Positions 34,229 through 43,798 of a DNA stretch of 64,000 nt are shown piece after piece (within the stretch, counting starts at the first letter, position 1; each line of letters opens with the position of its first letter). Location of the stretch: the NCBI GenBank assembly GCA_015056485.1, contig SVGD01000004.1, positions 1 through 64,000 of the forward strand, in the 5' to 3' direction. The position numbers and the translations under genes were made by a program. This stretch comes from Clostridiales bacterium. Lineage in GTDB: Bacteria; Bacillota; Clostridia; TANB77; CAG-508. The notes beneath the pieces were generated by a model. That model saw only the letters and a program-made list of their open reading frames with translations, did not search any database and was not told the origin of the DNA.

Positions 34229-35395
34229 TTATTCTTCAGAAGTATATGTATAAGTTTCTTCTAATGTTTTTGGTTTTTCGGGTTCTTCTATGCTATATAC
34301 TGTTATCTTTATTTCATTTTCACCTTCTATTAATGGTACTTTTCTTCTTACAAGCTGTTTTTCTTCCTCATAGCTATCTATTGTATCATCAAATGCAAAT
34401 TCTTCTCCGTTAATTAAGTATTCAATTTTCTGTATCCCCATATCATGTGAAACTATCATATATAAGTAACCATTATTTTTGTTTACAATACATTCAATTT
34501 CTGGTTCTTTCACTCCATTAAAAGGTTTTTCTTCTACACATGTATTTCCTGATGCATCTTTTGCAATTATTTTTAATCTTGTTTTACCTCTTTGAACCTC
34601 TATACTTTTCTCTATTGTAAGAGCTCCTTCTTCATCAGGATACAATGTTTTTTCTAATATCATTTCTCCTTCTACTTCTTTTTCTTCGTCTTCATCATAA
34701 ATCATTTCCCACCATTGATATGTTAATTCTCCCATTTCTGTTTCGTCTGTTGCAGTTATTTTTAATGATACCGTTTCTGAATCAAATACTAAATCTATAG
34801 TTGGCTTTTCTTTATCCTTATAATATGAAAAGCTTTTAGTATATGGCGTCTCATTTCCTTCCGAATCTACCACTATAACTGTAAGTGTATTTTCTCCTCT
34901 TGGTAATTCTACTAATTTTTCAACATTTTCTCCTGTTGAAGGAATTTCTATTTTTTCTTCTTCATTCCAATAATATGTAACTTTAGCAATTCCTTTTTTG
35001 CAATATGCTGATATTTTAGCATTACCTTCTATTTCTTCTATTGAAACCTCTGGTGTTGCATTTTTTATTAGTTTATCCTTGAATATTTTAAACGCTACCA
35101 CTCCACCTATTGCAAGTCCAAATACTATTATAATTATAGCAAATATAATTATAATTTTTTTTGCATCTGTATTTTTTTTAGGTTGGTTTGAGTAATTATT
35201 ATTTGATTGATATCCCTGATTCGTATTAAAATAATTATTGTCATCTGAATATGTTAGTGGCTCGTATGTATTTTCAAAATTATTTATAGGTCCATTGTAA
35301 TCTTCAAACTCCTGAATTGGCTCATAATTATTTTCTTGGATATTATTATTTTTTTGTTCTTTTTTACTATTTTCCGTAGCTAAAATTTGATTCAT
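34229..35395 (-). CDS. Membrane-anchored protein with tandem Ig-like domains
   Basis: Encodes 388 residues from the ATG at 35395 (AAGGGTAAT upstream). An asparagine/glutamine-rich cytoplasmic part (residues 1-75) precedes one membrane helix (KIIIIFAIIIIVFGLAIGGV, about 77-96). Outside are at least three beta-sandwich repeats (WNEEEKIEIPSTGENVEKL, DETEMGELTYQWWEM, IQKEYLINGEEF-like, the last reading IQKIEYLINGEEF). It probably senses or binds at the cell surface. 24 bp upstream of the GGDEF gene start, so the two may form an operon. Confidence 0.7.
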   Translation of the reverse strand: MNQILATENSKKEQKNNNIQENNYEPIQEFEDYNGPINNFENTYEPLTYSDDNNYFNTNQGYQSNNNYSNQPKKNTDAKKIIIIFAIIIIVFGLAIGGVVAFKIFKDKLIKNATPEVSIEEIEGNAKISAYCKKGIAKVTYYWNEEEKIEIPSTGENVEKLVELPRGENTLTVIVVDSEGNETPYTKSFSYYKDKEKPTIDLVFDSETVSLKITATDETEMGELTYQWWEMIYDEDEEKEVEGEMILEKTLYPDEEGALTIEKSIEVQRGKTRLKIIAKDASGNTCVEEKPFNGVKEPEIECIVNKNNGYLYMIVSHDMGIQKIEYLINGEEFAFDDTIDSYEEEKQLVRRKVPLIEGENEIKITVYSIEEPEKPKTLEETYTYTSEE

Positions 35396-35539
35396 ATTAC
35401 CCTTATTCCTTTCCTTGTAACAAATTATAACATAATATTTCAATATTTGTAAATATATTTTTTTTATTTGGAAATTATTGTGTAAATGTTGATTTTAGAG
35501 TTTAGAATTTGGTGTTTGATATTATCAAATAGTTTGTTT

Positions 35540-35624
35540 TTACGGGGCGCCGTCGGATAGCCGTCCGAATGTAATCAGGTTACGGATATCACATGCCCTT
35601 GGGGTAAGGACGTCGACCCCTACA
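35540..35624. repeat. Palindromic segment, family D
   Basis: Shares CACATGCCC(C/T)TGGGGTA(C/A)(A/G)GGAC with the 18831-18915 segment and is bordered by GGGGCGCCGTCGG and GTCGACCCCTACA. Confidence 0.65.
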
Positions 35625-35626
35625 TA

Positions 35627-35660
35627 AAAAAAATGCAGAGAAAAATCTCTGCATTTTTAT
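35627..35660 (-). terminator. Terminator of the adhesin gene
   Basis: Stem AAAATGCAGAG/CTCTGCATTTT with T run. Confidence 0.88.
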
Positions 35661-35664
35661 CCTA

Positions 35665-38600
35665 TTATATTATTACATATTTTTTTATTAAGAATATTCC
35701 TACTGCTAATATTGCAACCACAGTTGTTATTAATCCCATGTATGCCATAGCTGCTCCTCCACCAGTTTTTATTGATAATATTACTAATGCAAAGTCATCA
35801 TCATCTTCTTGTTCTTTAATATAATTTTCTATGTCTATATATTCTGGGTCTGAATCAATATCTGGTGATTTATCACTGTTTATTGAATAATCTTCACTAA
35901 TTTCTGCTACGTTTGTTTTTATTCCCAAGTTGTTCGCATCATTTATCCATCTAAACACAATTTCTAACTCTGCACTTTCACCTGGTTGTAATAAAACAGT
36001 TTCTAATGCTCTTGTTGTTACTTTTCCTTTTTCAGCAATTTTCCATCCATATGCAGTATTATCTGATTCGAAGAATTCTAATCCAACTGGTACATAGTCT
36101 GTTACTTCTGTTGCATACCCAGCAATTTCTCCTTCATTTGTTACTCTTATTTTATATACAAATTTAACCTCTGTATTTTTTAATTTCTTTCTGTCTACTT
36201 CAACTTTTGCTACTGGTTCTGCCGCTGCATTATCTCTTATTCCTGTTGTTTCTGTTAAACCTGTGTTAGGTTCAAATCCTGTTTCTGTTGTAACTGTTTT
36301 TCCATCTACTGTAACTATAGATTTTGTTACCCATTTTAATAATGATAAATCGAAGTATTGTACATATACATATTCAATATCTTCATCATCTTCGCCTTTC
36401 CAGTCATTTGGTGTTGAATCAATATCATCTCCACTGTCTTCTGTTATTTGAGCCTCATTCTTTATTAATCTTGTAGCATCTGTATATTTTTCGTCAATTG
36501 TAAATACTACTTTTACGTCTGCATAATCTATTGCTTTATTATCAGGATCAAATGCTTTTAATATGTATGTATCTAAATATCTTGTTCTAATTATTGTTGC
36601 TTCTTCTGCTTTTTCAGTTTCTACATATTTTTTGTTGTTATATATATAATCATATTTCGTAGCTTTTTCTTCCGCTTCTTTATACATTTTCCATCCATAT
36701 TTAATATTTGTTTCATTTTTAGGATCAAATACTAAACCTTCTGGAATGTCGTCAGCAATTTCATAAGCATATCCAGTTGTTGAACCTTCATTATATATTC
36801 TAATTGTATACTCTACTTCATCTCCATTTGTAACATATAATGGGTCTTTAGGATGATTATATTTTGCTGTTGTAGCTGTTCCATCCACTAATGGCGTAAC
36901 ATCAACTTGTGGCACTCTTGATACTTTTGGTGCTTCACCATTTACTTTTGTTATGAATTTTCTAAGTGCTAAATCGAAGTATTCTAAACTTAATGGTTCA
37001 TAATCATCATCATCTTGTTGATATGTGCTGTTTTCTTTTTTGATTTCATAATTATCTAAATCTACATTTCCTGGTTTAGAATCTCTATCATTAGCATTAA
37101 TTTCATTTCCGTTTTCATCTACTGCTTTGTCTTCACTAATTTCTGCTATATTAACAAGACTTCCTTTAAATGTATTCTCTGCTAAAACTATACATGCAAC
37201 TTCAATTTCTTCGTAGTATAATCCGCCTTCTCCTGTAGCTGCTTTTTGCCACCCTTCATCTGCTTTAGCATTTTTATCATATGCTAGAATTTTATCATCT
37301 TGAATTAAATTACTTTCTATTTTTGCTTTTCCTGCAACTATTTGAACATCTTTTAATGATTTAACACCAGTAAAGTCTTCTAATTTTAAGTTTAATACAT
37401 CATTTTCATTTTTATAGAAGCCATCTTCCCCCACTAATGAAATCATTTTTGAAGATGTTACTACTTTCCATTGATTATCTATAGTTGTATTATGTTGTAA
37501 TAATAATCCTAGTCCTTCTGGTAAATAGTCTGCAACTTTTGTTGCATATCCATCAACTTCGCCTTCATTATATACTCTTAATTTATATGTTACTATATCA
37601 CCTTTATGAACTGTAACTGTTGTTTTTGGATGTGTATATGTTGCTGTATATTCTCTTTGTCCTTTTTCATTTACTTGTCCTTTTTCTAAAGTTGTTAAAT
37701 CAATTGATGGAACTCTAGATTCCTTTAATTCTTTTCCATTTACTTTTGTAATAAACTTACGTAAAGCTAAATCGAAATCTACTCCTCTTATAATGATTTT
37801 TTCAAAGTCGTCATCATCTTCTTGTCCTTCGAAGTGTTTGTTTTCTTCTAGTTGTACTAATGTGTAATTATCTTTTCCTGTATATCCTACATCTGTAGTA
37901 TTTAAATTAGTTACTTTATTAAATGTTTCACCTTTTGAATCTCTATCTGCTACTTTTTCTATTCCTTCTGATTCATAAGTCATAGTTGCAATATTTGTTA
38001 ATATTTGTGCATTATCTCCTGATGTTGCTGTTACTTTGAATTTTACATTTAATTCACCATAGTTTAGACCATTCACCCAGTTTTCTGCATCTTGATGTGT
38101 ACTATCAAACGCATCTAATTTAAATAAGTATTCATTTGGACATGGTTTTAATTCCATCGTTGTATATAAATTTGGATTATACATTGGTGTAATTGTTAAT
38201 GTTCTTTCCGTTTCATTAAATTCATAAATATATTTTTCTGTTAAAGTTTTTTCTTCATTTTCTTTAATATCATAGAATGCTTTCCAATCATTTTTAGAAA
38301 TAAATTCTTCTGTTGCTACAAATTCCACTCCTTGTGGTAAGTAATCAGTAATTGAAGTCACATATCCTGTTATCGCTGCTTCATTATATACTCTAAATGT
38401 GTATGTAACTATATCTCCTGTTTCTACTTCTACTGGATCTTTTCTATGATTATATGTTGCTGTTCCTTTTGTTGATATTGTTGATGTATCTATATTGTTT
38501 AATTCTCTTTTATTTGTAATTTCAATGTTTTTATTATCTCTTTCTAATTTTGTTATATATTTTCTTAATGCTAAATCAAATTCTTGTTTTTCTTTGTTTG

Positions 38601-40404
38601 TTACTGTTAATTTTATTGTTGTACCAACTTCATTTACTTCTAAAGCAACTCCCTGAACATCTTCTTTCATAATTGCTTTATCTATAACATATTCTCCATC
38701 TTTTTCTTTTACAGTTATTTCTATTGTAACTGGAGAAGATATTCCATTATATCCAACTGGAGCTTTCGTTTCTGTAATAGTATAAATAAATTTATCATCT
38801 TTGCTTTCTATTTTTACATTTCCTGTTTCAAATGTACCATCTTGGTTGTTTTTCAATGCAACTATTTGTCTTGATTCATCTTCTATTGTAAATGTTGCAC
38901 CTGGTAATTTTTTCTCTGTGGCAGCATCAATTTTTACAATCTCAACATTGAAGTTTCCTTCAATTTTAGATGTTGATTTATCTGCATTATCAGTTTCTTT
39001 TACCTTGTTAACTATAATAACTGGTTGATCTTCTTTACTTTCTGTTGTCCATAAAGATGCTGAAGATTTATAGTAATCATAAGAAAATTCCATTCTAAAG
39101 TTTGAAATATCATAAACTTTTTCTGTAGGAGCAATTGCCATAGATTTTAAAATTCTTATATAGAATTCTCCTTGATTTATCCTTGAGTTTATATCTCCTA
39201 GATTTTTTATACCATTAGAATCCGTTACAATAATTTGCTCCATTCCGCTATCATCTAAACAAATTACTGTTTCTTTTCCCTTTGAATCAATACCTGTTAA
39301 AATATAATTAAAGTTATTATATTTATTGCTTCCTTTATTTTCTATTTTAAATGGTCCAACTAAATAATAGCTTGTACCTGATGGTTTAAATTCTTTAATT
39401 TCTAATTTTGCACTTGTTTCTGCAAATTCGATTTTTGGAGTAGCTTCTATAGTTGTCCCATCTGTTTTATATTTGTATGAGTCTTGAATAGCATTTGTTA
39501 ATAAATGTGTATATAATATTCCTACACTTTCTGGAACATTATCTTCAAAATCTGATAACTCTAATGCTTCTTTTTCTAGTAATTCAATTTTAGAATACTT
39601 CATTTTTACACTCATAGCACTACCATTAGTTGTAAATGAAAATAATTTTTCTAATTCTTTTTCTGCTCCTAAATTAGTAAAATACCATAAAGCCATTTGT
39701 TGAGTTGCATCTATTTGTTCATCTGTTATTGTTCCTTCTTTAATTCCTGCTGAATTTAGCCATTCTTTTCTTATAGGAGTAACTTGTGTATTTTTAGGTA
39801 AATACATATTATCTATTAATCCTAAAATTGCATTATATATATTAACATTTTTATATGTAACTGTTATTATCAAAAAAGGTGTATTGTCTTTAAATTCTAA
39901 TTTGTTATCATTGTTTGTTGTATATGTTACCTTATCTGCATTTTTATTTAAAAAATCTCTTAAATTATTAAATCTTTCTTCTTCATTATCGCTTTTATCA
40001 TTAAACTGATTTTTATTAAATATATATTCTATACTAATATTTTCATTTCTGTCTAAATTTACATTCATAAATTCTTTATATTTATTTACAACTTCCGTTT
40101 TTTGTGTTTTGAAATCTGCAATTAAATTATAGTCAAGCGGTTCTATTTTTCCATTTCCACCAAATCCCAATCCACCTCTAGCACAGTAAATTAGAAAGTC
40201 TACATTTTCATTATTCACTTCATATAGTTTTAATATCCTTTGAAATACATTATTTTCATCTAAAAAGGCATAACTATACGTATCTCTTAATCCTTTTGCA
40301 TTTATTTTTTTAGTCTCTGTAGCATATGTTATACTAAAAAATGATGATAATATTATTCCTAATATAAAAATTCCTAAAATTAATAATCTGCTAGTTTTTT
40401 TCAT
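35665..40404 (-). CDS. Large surface adhesin: thioester domain, Cna-B domain, four DUF11-like repeats
   Basis: Encodes 1579 residues. Signal peptide (1-28). A thioester-type domain is suggested by C74 in LIYCARGG and Q235 in DATQQMALWYF, the residue pair known to form a covalent Cys-Gln bond in Gram-positive thioester adhesins. A Cna-B/SpaA domain (residues about 490-580, VEIVKIDAATEKKLPGATF, ITETKAPVGY) follows. Four long repeats start FDLALRKYITK (about 608), FDLALRKFITK (877 and 1143) and FDLSLLKWVTK (1351), each with VRVYNEG-type cores. The C-terminus is a membrane helix without an LPXTG motif. Probably a long stalk binding host or neighbour cells. Confidence 0.82.
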   Translation of the reverse strand: MKKTSRLLILGIFILGIILSSFFSITYATETKKINAKGLRDTYSYAFLDENNVFQRILKLYEVNNENVDFLIYCARGGLGFGGNGKIEPLDYNLIADFKTQKTEVVNKYKEFMNVNLDRNENISIEYIFNKNQFNDKSDNEEERFNNLRDFLNKNADKVTYTTNNDNKLEFKDNTPFLIITVTYKNVNIYNAILGLIDNMYLPKNTQVTPIRKEWLNSAGIKEGTITDEQIDATQQMALWYFTNLGAEKELEKLFSFTTNGSAMSVKMKYSKIELLEKEALELSDFEDNVPESVGILYTHLLTNAIQDSYKYKTDGTTIEATPKIEFAETSAKLEIKEFKPSGTSYYLVGPFKIENKGSNKYNNFNYILTGIDSKGKETVICLDDSGMEQIIVTDSNGIKNLGDINSRINQGEFYIRILKSMAIAPTEKVYDISNFRMEFSYDYYKSSASLWTTESKEDQPVIIVNKVKETDNADKSTSKIEGNFNVEIVKIDAATEKKLPGATFTIEDESRQIVALKNNQDGTFETGNVKIESKDDKFIYTITETKAPVGYNGISSPVTIEITVKEKDGEYVIDKAIMKEDVQGVALEVNEVGTTIKLTVTNKEKQEFDLALRKYITKLERDNKNIEITNKRELNNIDTSTISTKGTATYNHRKDPVEVETGDIVTYTFRVYNEAAITGYVTSITDYLPQGVEFVATEEFISKNDWKAFYDIKENEEKTLTEKYIYEFNETERTLTITPMYNPNLYTTMELKPCPNEYLFKLDAFDSTHQDAENWVNGLNYGELNVKFKVTATSGDNAQILTNIATMTYESEGIEKVADRDSKGETFNKVTNLNTTDVGYTGKDNYTLVQLEENKHFEGQEDDDDFEKIIIRGVDFDLALRKFITKVNGKELKESRVPSIDLTTLEKGQVNEKGQREYTATYTHPKTTVTVHKGDIVTYKLRVYNEGEVDGYATKVADYLPEGLGLLLQHNTTIDNQWKVVTSSKMISLVGEDGFYKNENDVLNLKLEDFTGVKSLKDVQIVAGKAKIESNLIQDDKILAYDKNAKADEGWQKAATGEGGLYYEEIEVACIVLAENTFKGSLVNIAEISEDKAVDENGNEINANDRDSKPGNVDLDNYEIKKENSTYQQDDDDYEPLSLEYFDLALRKFITKVNGEAPKVSRVPQVDVTPLVDGTATTAKYNHPKDPLYVTNGDEVEYTIRIYNEGSTTGYAYEIADDIPEGLVFDPKNETNIKYGWKMYKEAEEKATKYDYIYNNKKYVETEKAEEATIIRTRYLDTYILKAFDPDNKAIDYADVKVVFTIDEKYTDATRLIKNEAQITEDSGDDIDSTPNDWKGEDDEDIEYVYVQYFDLSLLKWVTKSIVTVDGKTVTTETGFEPNTGLTETTGIRDNAAAEPVAKVEVDRKKLKNTEVKFVYKIRVTNEGEIAGYATEVTDYVPVGLEFFESDNTAYGWKIAEKGKVTTRALETVLLQPGESAELEIVFRWINDANNLGIKTNVAEISEDYSINSDKSPDIDSDPEYIDIENYIKEQEDDDDFALVILSIKTGGGAAMAYMGLITTVVAILAVGIFLIKKYVII

Positions 40405-40895
40405 AACTTACCTTCCTTGTTTATATGCAAACTTTTTACATATATTATATATATTTTTTTATTTTAATCAATAGGTATTTTTTTTAGTGTTTTGTATCTT
40501 TAAAATTAGTAAAAAAATTGTTTTACGGAAGCCTTTTTTCTGGTTTTTTATTTATAATATCAATAAAATATTACTTTTTAATGACATTTTTAATATTTTT
40601 TAGTTTTTTCTCGATATATTTATACAAAACGAGCATTTCCGTAGTATATTTCGCCTAATTTAACATAATTATTATACTATAATAGATAACTTTTTTCAAC
40701 TGATTATGTAAAAAAGGAAAATATTTTTTATTGATTATAAAATATAGAAATTTCATTGAAGCACGGACGACCAATGGTCGCCCCTACACCTTTTGCATTA
40801 AATTTGTTCTATATTCCTCAATTGCGGGTGATTAAAATCGCCCCTACAAGATTTCTTTTAACCTAAATAGGAATAAAATTTTATTATAATTATTG
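40405..40895. other. Gene-free region with family A repeats
   Basis: About 490 bp of AT-rich sequence. Repeats at 40761-40788 (GGACGACCAATGGTCGCC) and 40824-40849 (GGTGATTAAAATCGCCCC). I see no gene; the adhesin promoter should be near 40450 but no clear -35/-10 is evident. Confidence 0.5.
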
Positions 40896-40924
40896 TTGAC
40901 TTTTAATTATAATTTTGTTATTAT
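40896..40924 (+). promoter_or_regulatory. Promoter of tRNA-Gly(GCC)
   Basis: -35 TTGACT, 17 bp, -10 TATTAT, 13 bp before the tRNA 5' end. Confidence 0.8.
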
Positions 40925-40937
40925 ATTAAATGCAGTT

Positions 40938-41013
40938 GCGGGAATAGCTCAGTTGATAGAGCGATGCCTTGCCAAGGCATAGGTCGCGGGTTTGAGCCCC
41001 GTTTCCCGCTCCA
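40938..41013 (+). tRNA. tRNA-Gly (anticodon GCC)
   Basis: 76 nt with CCA encoded. Acceptor GCGGGAA/TTCCCGC, D arm GCTC/GAGC, anticodon stem ATGCC/GGCAT, 7-nt loop TTGCCAA, T arm GCGGG/CCCGT. Anticodon GCC reads GGC/GGT. Confidence 0.96.
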
Positions 41014-41130
41014 AATTTTTAAGAGACTTAAAAATTTGTACTCTTAACTATTCACTTTTAACTTTTCACTGTTAATATAAATTAGTAATATTCTATTTTA
41101 AAGTGAATATATTATATTAAATTAATATTC

Positions 41131-41205
41131 GGCGACATAGCCAAGCGGTAAGGCACGAGTCTGCAAAACTCTGATTCCCCGGTTCGAATCCGGGTGTCGC
41201 CTCCA
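41131..41205 (+). tRNA. tRNA-Cys (anticodon GCA)
   Basis: 75 nt with CCA encoded. Acceptor GGCGACA/TGTCGCC, anticodon arm GAGTC TGCAAAA CTC region with anticodon GCA, T arm CCCGG/CCGGG around TTCGAAT. 117 bp after tRNA-Gly with no obvious promoter, so probably co-transcribed. Confidence 0.96.
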
Positions 41206-41206
41206 A

Positions 41207-41242
41207 AAAAACAAGTCTATCGTGAGATAGACTTGTTTTTTT
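41207..41242 (+). terminator. Terminator of the tRNA operon
   Basis: Stem AACAAGTCTATC/GATAGACTTGTT with 4-nt loop and T run. Confidence 0.9.
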
Positions 41243-41295
41243 GGAGTTGATATTCTTTGATTTTAAACAGGTTTTAGATTCTTATGCTGCTTTGA

Positions 41296-41757
41296 CTATA
41301 CACGTTTTCCGAAGAAGCCATCTTTTGTTTTTAGAGAAAAGCCTTTTTTTCGCCAAAATATTTGTGCTCCAACAAATGGGCACCACAGCTCAATTCTTTT
41401 ACATTTGTGTTGTTTAATAATTTTTAGAACTTCGTTATACAATATGGTTCCCAACCCTTTTCCTTTTTCAAAAACTGAAAACTGGTCAATGATACATGAA
41501 TTTTGAGAAAATGTGAGTACTGTTATTCCTTGAATTTCGTTATCAACTTCAAAGAAATATAATTCATTTTTTGGATTTTCTACAAAATCTAAAAACTCTC
41601 CTTTTCCTTTTATTCCTTCTTTCATCATTTCCTTCATTTCGTCCGAATTAAAAGGGTCTGCTTTTCCTTTTTCAAAAAAGCTATACTCTATTCTCGTGTA
41701 TGCTCTTCGATATTCCCGATAGTCATTTGACGTTATTCGTACTAAACGATGTAACAT
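41296..41757 (-). CDS. GNAT-family acetyltransferase, foreign-looking, with in-frame CGG
   Basis: Encodes 153 residues. Acetyl-CoA region DQFSVFEKGKGLGTILYNEVL (about residues 92-112), then a GNAT tail with CPFVGAQIFWRKKGF. Strong AAAGGAGTGAGTAG site. Codon use is unlike neighbours (CGT, CGA, ACG, CGG). Codon 14 is CGG (41716-41718) and the frame continues normally as DYREYRRAYTR; a +1 skip here would terminate soon. Probably acquired recently, or the CGG rule has exceptions. Confidence 0.75.
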   Translation of the reverse strand: MLHRLVRITSNDYREYRRAYTRIEYSFFEKGKADPFNSDEMKEMMKEGIKGKGEFLDFVENPKNELYFFEVDNEIQGITVLTFSQNSCIIDQFSVFEKGKGLGTILYNEVLKIIKQHKCKRIELWCPFVGAQIFWRKKGFSLKTKDGFFGKRV

Positions 41758-41893
41758 CTACTCACTCCTTTTATTTATAGATATCTACATTATAACATAT
41801 TAATAATTCTTTTGCAATTTATGTAAAGTCTTTACATTTTACATAAAATCATGATATAATCTATGCATTCTATAAAAAAAGGATTATATTTAT

Positions 41894-42562
41894 ATGATTA
41901 ATAAAAATTTTGAATATTATATAGGAACAACTGAAACTGCATATGTTGAAGATAATATTACTAGAAAAGCTTTAGATGAGTATAAAAAAGAGTTTGGCGT
42001 ACCACTTTTAACAGTACATAAAGAATTTATGCGACATAGATACGGTGGTAAAGTTGAACCCGTTGATTTATATGCAGATTGGTTACTTACAACCATTCAT
42101 AATGAAATCTTTTCAAATAGAGCTTTCTTTACTGATGATTTTAATGTTATAGACACACCTGTAGACATATCAGAAACTGATGCATTAAAACTTATCGAAA
42201 TACTAAGACGTGCCTCAATCAATTACGGCTTAGTAATAAGAAGATTAAGTTCAACTTCTTTTTCTACTCAATGGAAAAAACAATATCTAACAACAACTAA
42301 TATCCGTTTAAAAGATATAATAGGAGCAGATCAATACAGAATTCAATTAAGAAGTGCAATGCAAAATGAAATTCTAAAATATATTAGACCTGGACTTTCA
42401 AATTACACTAAAGATGTTTGGGAAATTTATTATACATATGGATTAGAAGATGAAGAGCGAACAGACCCATCAGGAAAATATGGCGTAAAACCATCAGTTT
42501 ACTATGCACTAACCAAACAAAAAACAGATAAAGAAGAATGTTTTGATGAATTATCACTTTAA
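41894..42562 (+). CDS. Hypothetical cytoplasmic protein
   Basis: Encodes 222 residues, start ATG after AAAGGATTATATTT. No signal peptide or membrane segment. Soluble helical profile; conserved-looking stretches are VHKEFMRHRYGGKVEPVDLYADW and WEIYYTYGLEDEERTDPSGKYG. I recognise no family. Codon use is native and no in-frame CGG occurs. It is followed by a strong convergent terminator. Confidence 0.65.
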   Translation: MINKNFEYYIGTTETAYVEDNITRKALDEYKKEFGVPLLTVHKEFMRHRYGGKVEPVDLYADWLLTTIHNEIFSNRAFFTDDFNVIDTPVDISETDALKLIEILRRASINYGLVIRRLSSTSFSTQWKKQYLTTTNIRLKDIIGADQYRIQLRSAMQNEILKYIRPGLSNYTKDVWEIYYTYGLEDEERTDPSGKYGVKPSVYYALTKQKTDKEECFDELSL

Positions 42563-42569
42563 AATAGAA

Positions 42570-42614
42570 ACAACCCCACACCTTCACCATTGTGAAAGTA
42601 TGGGGTGTTTTTTT
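42570..42614. terminator. Convergent terminator
   Basis: Long stem AACAACCCCACACCTTCAC/GTGAAAGTATGGGGTGTT with T run, serving the 41894 gene and the opposing 42620 gene. Confidence 0.85.
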
Positions 42615-42619
42615 GCATA

Positions 42620-43594
42620 TTAACCTTCAATTGCGCTAATAAAATCACGTGCTTTTTCCTGAAGCATCGAAAAGAATTCTTTGATATCAATTTTGTCCAT
42701 GAAATCTTCGCTCGCAACAATAGAAATTTTCTTTTTATGAGCTTCTTCCATATCCTGCTTAACATTGATGATTCCTTCAATACCATAAGTCCACTCAATT
42801 GCACCATAGTTATTTCTTGATACCATTAAAGTAGCTCCATTACTGAGGGTATCTCCGTATGCGGAAAACCTACCGTGTTTTTTTACATAGGCTCCACGCT
42901 CGCATTCTTTACTGTCTACAATCTCAAAGCACCTGATTGTACAATTTTCGAAGCTTCTGTCAAAAAATTCCTCCATCTCAGTATAGATTTGATGCATTGT
43001 GGGAAAAGGTAAAGTGATGCGTTCATTGATAAATACAATTTTCTCTTCTGCCTTAATGCCATCACCTGAGATTTCAATAACATGAGTATTGTCAAAAATT
43101 GCTCTCGTCTTTGTGTCGTTATACATTGCTGTATAGGTAAACACTTTGCCCTTTTCATGTTTAACATGAATTTCATCATTCAGTACAAAAACAGAGCCAT
43201 AAAGTATGTATTTCTTTTCAACGTGCTCTATTTCATTACTTTTAACCCTTGTTTTTGTTGAAAATCTTGACTCTGTGTCGCTTACGCTTAACTCTACCTT
43301 AAAAGTATTGTTATCCGCATCGATACACATAAAATAGCCTATCCGATTTCCTTTTTCCTCAAAAGTTGCTCTGGTAATGTGTACAGGAAACAGCATATCA
43401 GATGCTTTTTTCAACTGTTTCATGCACTCTTCTGCTGTGATTTTTTGCCCGTAATTATTTATCTCGCTGTTTTTTCTTACCCACAATGCTACTATCTGCT
43501 TCAATTGTTCTACAACAATGTTCTGCATTGAAGTAATCTTGTCACTTAAGAAAAAACCTGGATAAATTTCTGTAGGTCTTTCTTGCAAGTTCAT
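42620..43594 (-). CDS. Hypothetical protein, foreign-looking, with in-frame CGG
   Basis: Encodes 324 residues. Start ATG after AGGAGGCAGAAACATC. No family recognised; it appears cytosolic with a beta-rich middle (residues about 90-220) and a helical C-terminus. GC content and codon choices are higher than in native genes. Codon CGG at 43343-43345 is read as Arg in a normal frame (KGNRIGYF); skipping the C would meet TAG at once. It resembles the 46363 and 17626 genes in composition, as if from one donor pool. Confidence 0.6.
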   Translation of the reverse strand: MNLQERPTEIYPGFFLSDKITSMQNIVVEQLKQIVALWVRKNSEINNYGQKITAEECMKQLKKASDMLFPVHITRATFEEKGNRIGYFMCIDADNNTFKVELSVSDTESRFSTKTRVKSNEIEHVEKKYILYGSVFVLNDEIHVKHEKGKVFTYTAMYNDTKTRAIFDNTHVIEISGDGIKAEEKIVFINERITLPFPTMHQIYTEMEEFFDRSFENCTIRCFEIVDSKECERGAYVKKHGRFSAYGDTLSNGATLMVSRNNYGAIEWTYGIEGIINVKQDMEEAHKKKISIVASEDFMDKIDIKEFFSMLQEKARDFISAIEG

Positions 43595-43734
43595 GATGTT
43601 TCTGCCTCCTAAAATTTTTTCGAAGTCACGCCAATGATGTATTTGCTGAAGACATGACTAAGATTTTTGCCTAATCATTATACCATGATTTTTTTATAAT
43701 TTCAAATTTTACGTGAACTAGCTTTTAAAATAAT

Positions 43735-43789
43735 TAAGAGATATATCAAAAAACATTTTAAATCTGTTTTTATAATATATCTCTTAAAA
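43735..43789 (-). terminator. Terminator of the 43799 gene
   Basis: TAAGAGATATAT/ATATATCTCTTA arms flanking about 30 nt, just beyond the stop. Confidence 0.6.
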
Positions 43790-43798
43790 CTTAAATAT

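Noticed and set aside
35665..35760. LPXTG-type sorting signal at the adhesin C-terminus
   Set aside because: The residues before the last helix are ILSIKTGGGAAM with no LPXTG or close variant.
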